DNA of 6,161 nucleotides from an uncultured Synechococcus sp. (GTDB lineage Bacteria > Cyanobacteriota > Cyanobacteriia > PCC-6307 > Cyanobiaceae). Within the stretch, counting starts at the first letter, position 1. The number at the start of each line of letters is the position of its first letter. The notes beneath the pieces are model-generated. The model saw nothing but the letters and a program-made list of their open reading frames with translations. It was not told where the DNA came from and made no database searches. The position numbers and the translations under genes were made by a program. Of the stretch, positions 6,005 to 6,161 are shown piece after piece. The stretch is from positions 1 through 6,161 of the forward strand of contig CAJWIC010000088.1 of the NCBI GenBank assembly GCA_913040905.1, written 5' to 3'.

Positions 6005-6161
6005 GTGACCGACGCCAATACGACGATCGAAAGCGTTCTGCAGGAGCAGCGGGTGTTCGATCCTCCGGCCGAGGTGGCGGCCGAAGCCCGCATCGGCAGC
6101 CTTGAGGCCTATCGCGCCCTGGCGGATGCCGCCAAGGACGACCCCGATCGCTTCTGGGGGG
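6005..6161 (+). CDS. acsA: Acetyl-CoA synthetase, N-terminal fragment; cut by window edge
   Basis: The reading frame from the GTG at 6005 gives 52 codons beginning MTDANTTIESVLQEQRVF and continues off the right edge; the full protein is usually about 650 residues. The segment EAYRALADAAKDDPDRFWG (34-52) matches the N-terminal ACAS_N region of acetyl-CoA synthetases, which has the pattern YxxLxxxAxxDPxxFW. The enzyme activates acetate with ATP and CoA, giving acetyl-CoA for central metabolism and lipid synthesis. None of the AMP-binding motifs are in the window, so a related propionyl-CoA synthetase is possible, but the leader resembles picocyanobacterial AcsA. No in-frame start occurs between the preceding ORF-free stretch and this GTG, and there is no clear Shine-Dalgarno. 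It diverges from the HAD gene across 109 bp. Confidence 0.82.
   Translation, partial: MTDANTTIESVLQEQRVFDPPAEVAAEARIGSLEAYRALADAAKDDPDRFWG

Overview
The window reads as an ordinary chromosomal housekeeping segment from a GC-rich picocyanobacterium, most likely marine Synechococcus or a close relative such as Cyanobium. I infer this from the encoded proteins (a cyanobacterial-type UbiD, ComB, a long-chain prenyl diphosphate synthase, AcsA), from the gene content and order, and from the high GC with short intergenic gaps and weak or absent Shine-Dalgarno sequences. I saw no rRNA, tRNA, CRISPR, insertion sequence, phage gene or attachment site.

Layout, left to right. (1) 1-700, minus: the N-terminal 233 codons of ubiD, running off the left edge. 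(2) 765-1493, plus: comB, divergent from ubiD across 64 bp. (3) 1528-2349, plus: a nitrilase-superfamily amidase. (4) 2355-3449, plus: a secreted AMIN/Amidase_3 cell-wall amidase. (5) 3446-4234, plus: murI, overlapping the amidase gene by 4 bp. (6) 4272-5243, plus: solanesyl-type polyprenyl diphosphate synthase. (7) 5227-5895, minus: a HAD phosphatase whose 3' end overlaps the synthase gene by 17 bp. (8) 6005-6161, plus: the first 52 codons of acsA, running off the right edge. No gene-free stretch exceeds about 110 bp.

How the genes relate. Genes 3-6 are co-oriented with gaps of 5, -4 and 37 bp and probably form one transcription unit, perhaps with internal promoters. The amidase and MurI both concern peptidoglycan: one cuts it, the other supplies D-glutamate for it. 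The prenyl synthase and UbiD at opposite ends both fit the cyanobacterial plastoquinone route: one makes the C45 tail, the other decarboxylates the prenylated 4-hydroxybenzoate intermediate. The nitrilase and the HAD enzyme look like small-metabolite repair or clean-up enzymes, and ComB is a phosphatase-family protein whose cyanobacterial role is unclear.

I found no convincing new biological system. The points worth a second look are modest: an ambiguous ubiD start that would share a CATG with the comB start, a His where E. coli UbiD has a prFMN-contacting Arg (comparison from memory), the orphan ComB, the compact amidase catalytic domain, and the overlapping convergent gene ends.
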